The notes beneath the pieces were generated by a model, which was not told where the DNA came from, searched no databases, and was given only the letters and a program-made list of their open reading frames with translations. The position numbers and the translations under genes are program-made. A stretch of DNA of 63,134 bases from Fidelibacterota bacterium TCS52. Its GTDB lineage: Bacteria; Fidelibacterota; Fidelibacteria; Fidelibacterales; Fidelibacteraceae. The stretch is taken from the NCBI GenBank assembly GCA_001577215.1, contig LSCC01000029.1:1-63134 (forward strand), read 5' to 3'. Every line of letters starts with the position of its first letter. Positions within the stretch are counted from its first letter, which is position 1. Positions 62,332 through 63,134 of the stretch are shown here, piece after piece.

Positions 62332-63134
62332 ATGAATAGTTATAAATATATATTTTCAGTCATAATTCCAACTTATAATCGTTTTGATGAAATTCAGGAA
62401 TTGTTGGATTCATTAAAGTTACAAACAATAGAAAAAGAGAAATTTGAGATATTAATTATTGATGATGGTTCAACTGATGATACTGAAAAATATATTCAAT
62501 ATTTAGTTAAGGAAAGTGATTTAAATATTCGTTTTTTCAAACAGGATCATAAAGGACCCGGACCGGCTCGAAATTTAGGAATGGATAATGCACTTGGTGA
62601 ATATTTTATTTTTGTTGATAGTGATTGCATTGCAAATAAAAATTGGTTGACTGCTTATGAAAAAGTTGTAACTACAGAAAAAGTGGTTGGATTTGGCGGG
62701 CCAGATAAGGTACTTTCCAATTTTTCACCGTTACAGAAAGCTATTGATTATTCGATGACATCATTTATTACTACAGGTGGAATGAGAGGCCATTCAAAAA
62801 ATAAAATTTCAAAATATTATCCGCGAAGTTTTAATATGGGAGTAAGAGCAGATGTAGTAAAAAAAATTGGCGGAATGAACAAACTTCGTCATGGACAAGA
62901 TATTGAATTTGCTCATAGAATGATTTCAACGGGTGGAAAAGTTGTGAAAGTATTAGATGCGGTGGTTTATCATAAAAGACGATCTTCAATTAAAAAATTC
63001 TTCAAACAGGTTTTTAATTGGGGAGTTGCCAGAATAAATCTGTTTAAAATAGACAAGGGAATGTTAGAATTTATTCATTTTTTACCGTTGATCGGAACAT
63101 TAATTACGATACTTTTAATTGCATTAGCAATTGT
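62332..63134 (+). CDS. family-2 glycosyltransferase, C-terminus cut by window edge
   Basis: The frame is open from ATG (ribosome site AAGGAAAGGA) to the window edge, 267 codons. It has FSVIIPTYNRFDEIQELLDS, EILIIDDGSTDDTEKYI, GPGPARNLGMDNALGEY, FIFVDSDCIANKNWLTAYEK (the DxD metal site) and GQDIEFAHRMISTGGKVVKV (the ED-type catalytic end). A first membrane helix starts near the edge (FIHFLPLIGTLITILLIALA). The acceptor is unknown. It follows the ArnC-like gene by 93 bases, which suggests a surface-glycan locus continuing beyond the window. Confidence 0.9.
   Translation, partial: MNSYKYIFSVIIPTYNRFDEIQELLDSLKLQTIEKEKFEILIIDDGSTDDTEKYIQYLVKESDLNIRFFKQDHKGPGPARNLGMDNALGEYFIFVDSDCIANKNWLTAYEKVVTTEKVVGFGGPDKVLSNFSPLQKAIDYSMTSFITTGGMRGHSKNKISKYYPRSFNMGVRADVVKKIGGMNKLRHGQDIEFAHRMISTGGKVVKVLDAVVYHKRRSSIKKFFKQVFNWGVARINLFKIDKGMLEFIHFLPLIGTLITILLIALAI

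Noticed and set aside
1..63134. CRISPR arrays, insertion sequences, rRNA genes
   Set aside because: Read through for regularly spaced repeats, transposase-like proteins and rRNA-like stretches; none seen.

Overview
The window reads as a stretch of core chromosome from a visibly A+T-rich, Gram-negative (diderm) bacterium. The diderm call rests on outer-membrane beta-barrels with signal peptides, lipoproteins, an EnvC-type amidase activator and a MurU-like cell-wall recycling step. The gene mix (HprK without an adjacent HPr, a GlmL-like ATPase beside a KOW protein, a kinase-RapZ fusion, a DUF6754-like protein, polysaccharide deacetylase of the divergent YibQ type) suggests the Marinimicrobia / Calditrichota / Cloacimonadota side of the FCB group. 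That placement is inference from gene content, not from a marker tree. I see no rRNA, CRISPR array, insertion sequence, phage gene or integrated element; base use looks even throughout.

Layout. 1-1862 (minus): a partial DUF6754-like membrane protein and two small membrane-associated proteins. 1993-5499 (plus): glgC, an orphan MmgE/PrpD protein and an outer-membrane barrel with its own promoter and terminator. 5575-8581 (minus): a HemC-like protein that has lost its catalytic residues, and dnaK. 8790-11651 (plus): feoA-feoB, tRNA-Arg(CCT) and a YfgM-like TPR protein. 11661-20642: the classical rimP-nusA-infB-rbfA-truB-ribF-rpsO-pnp translation/RNA operon, with a leader hairpin, an rpsO-pnp palindrome and an end hairpin. 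20728-29652: rluD-like, xerC/D, hpf, hprK, a sugar nucleotidyltransferase, metK, two related lipoproteins, a polysaccharide deacetylase and an active-looking M23 peptidase. 29671-31400: a CapA-type protein and a convergent nucleosidase-like gene.

31538-41002 (plus) is the most interesting block: an EnvC-like activator with a degenerate LytM domain, an AmgK-like sugar kinase fused to the RapZ C-terminal domain, a MurU-like uridylyltransferase, threonine aldolase, CdsA, then a GlmL-like ASKHA ATPase, a hybrid-barrel/KOW protein, a STAS protein and a PAP2 phosphatase. 41005-41718 (minus) is a transglutaminase-fold protein without its cysteine. 41933-53521 (plus): dciA, gyrB, gyrA, yggS, a shortened purine-nucleoside-phosphorylase relative, ssb, a Nudix hydrolase, DUF2225, an eIF2B-like protein, a YhaM-like nuclease, an ECF-type membrane protein and a second barrel, followed by tRNA-Val(TAC). 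53829-59162 (minus): def, yajC, a small winged-helix protein, long-chain acyl-CoA ligase, trxB and an EamA transporter. 59419 to the end (plus): a small Cys-rich protein, a TPR lipoprotein and two family-2 glycosyltransferases, the last cut by the window edge.

Themes. Envelope building and recycling recurs (EnvC, M23, deacetylase, AmgK/MurU, CdsA, PAP2, glycosyltransferases), as does RNA/translation machinery. A less expected theme is proteins that keep an enzyme fold but lack the catalytic residues: the HemC-like, nucleoside-phosphorylase-like, transglutaminase-like and LytM proteins, and an eIF2B-family protein without the isomerase cysteine. The best candidates for an undescribed system are the GlmL-like/KOW/STAS trio and the HemC pseudoenzyme.
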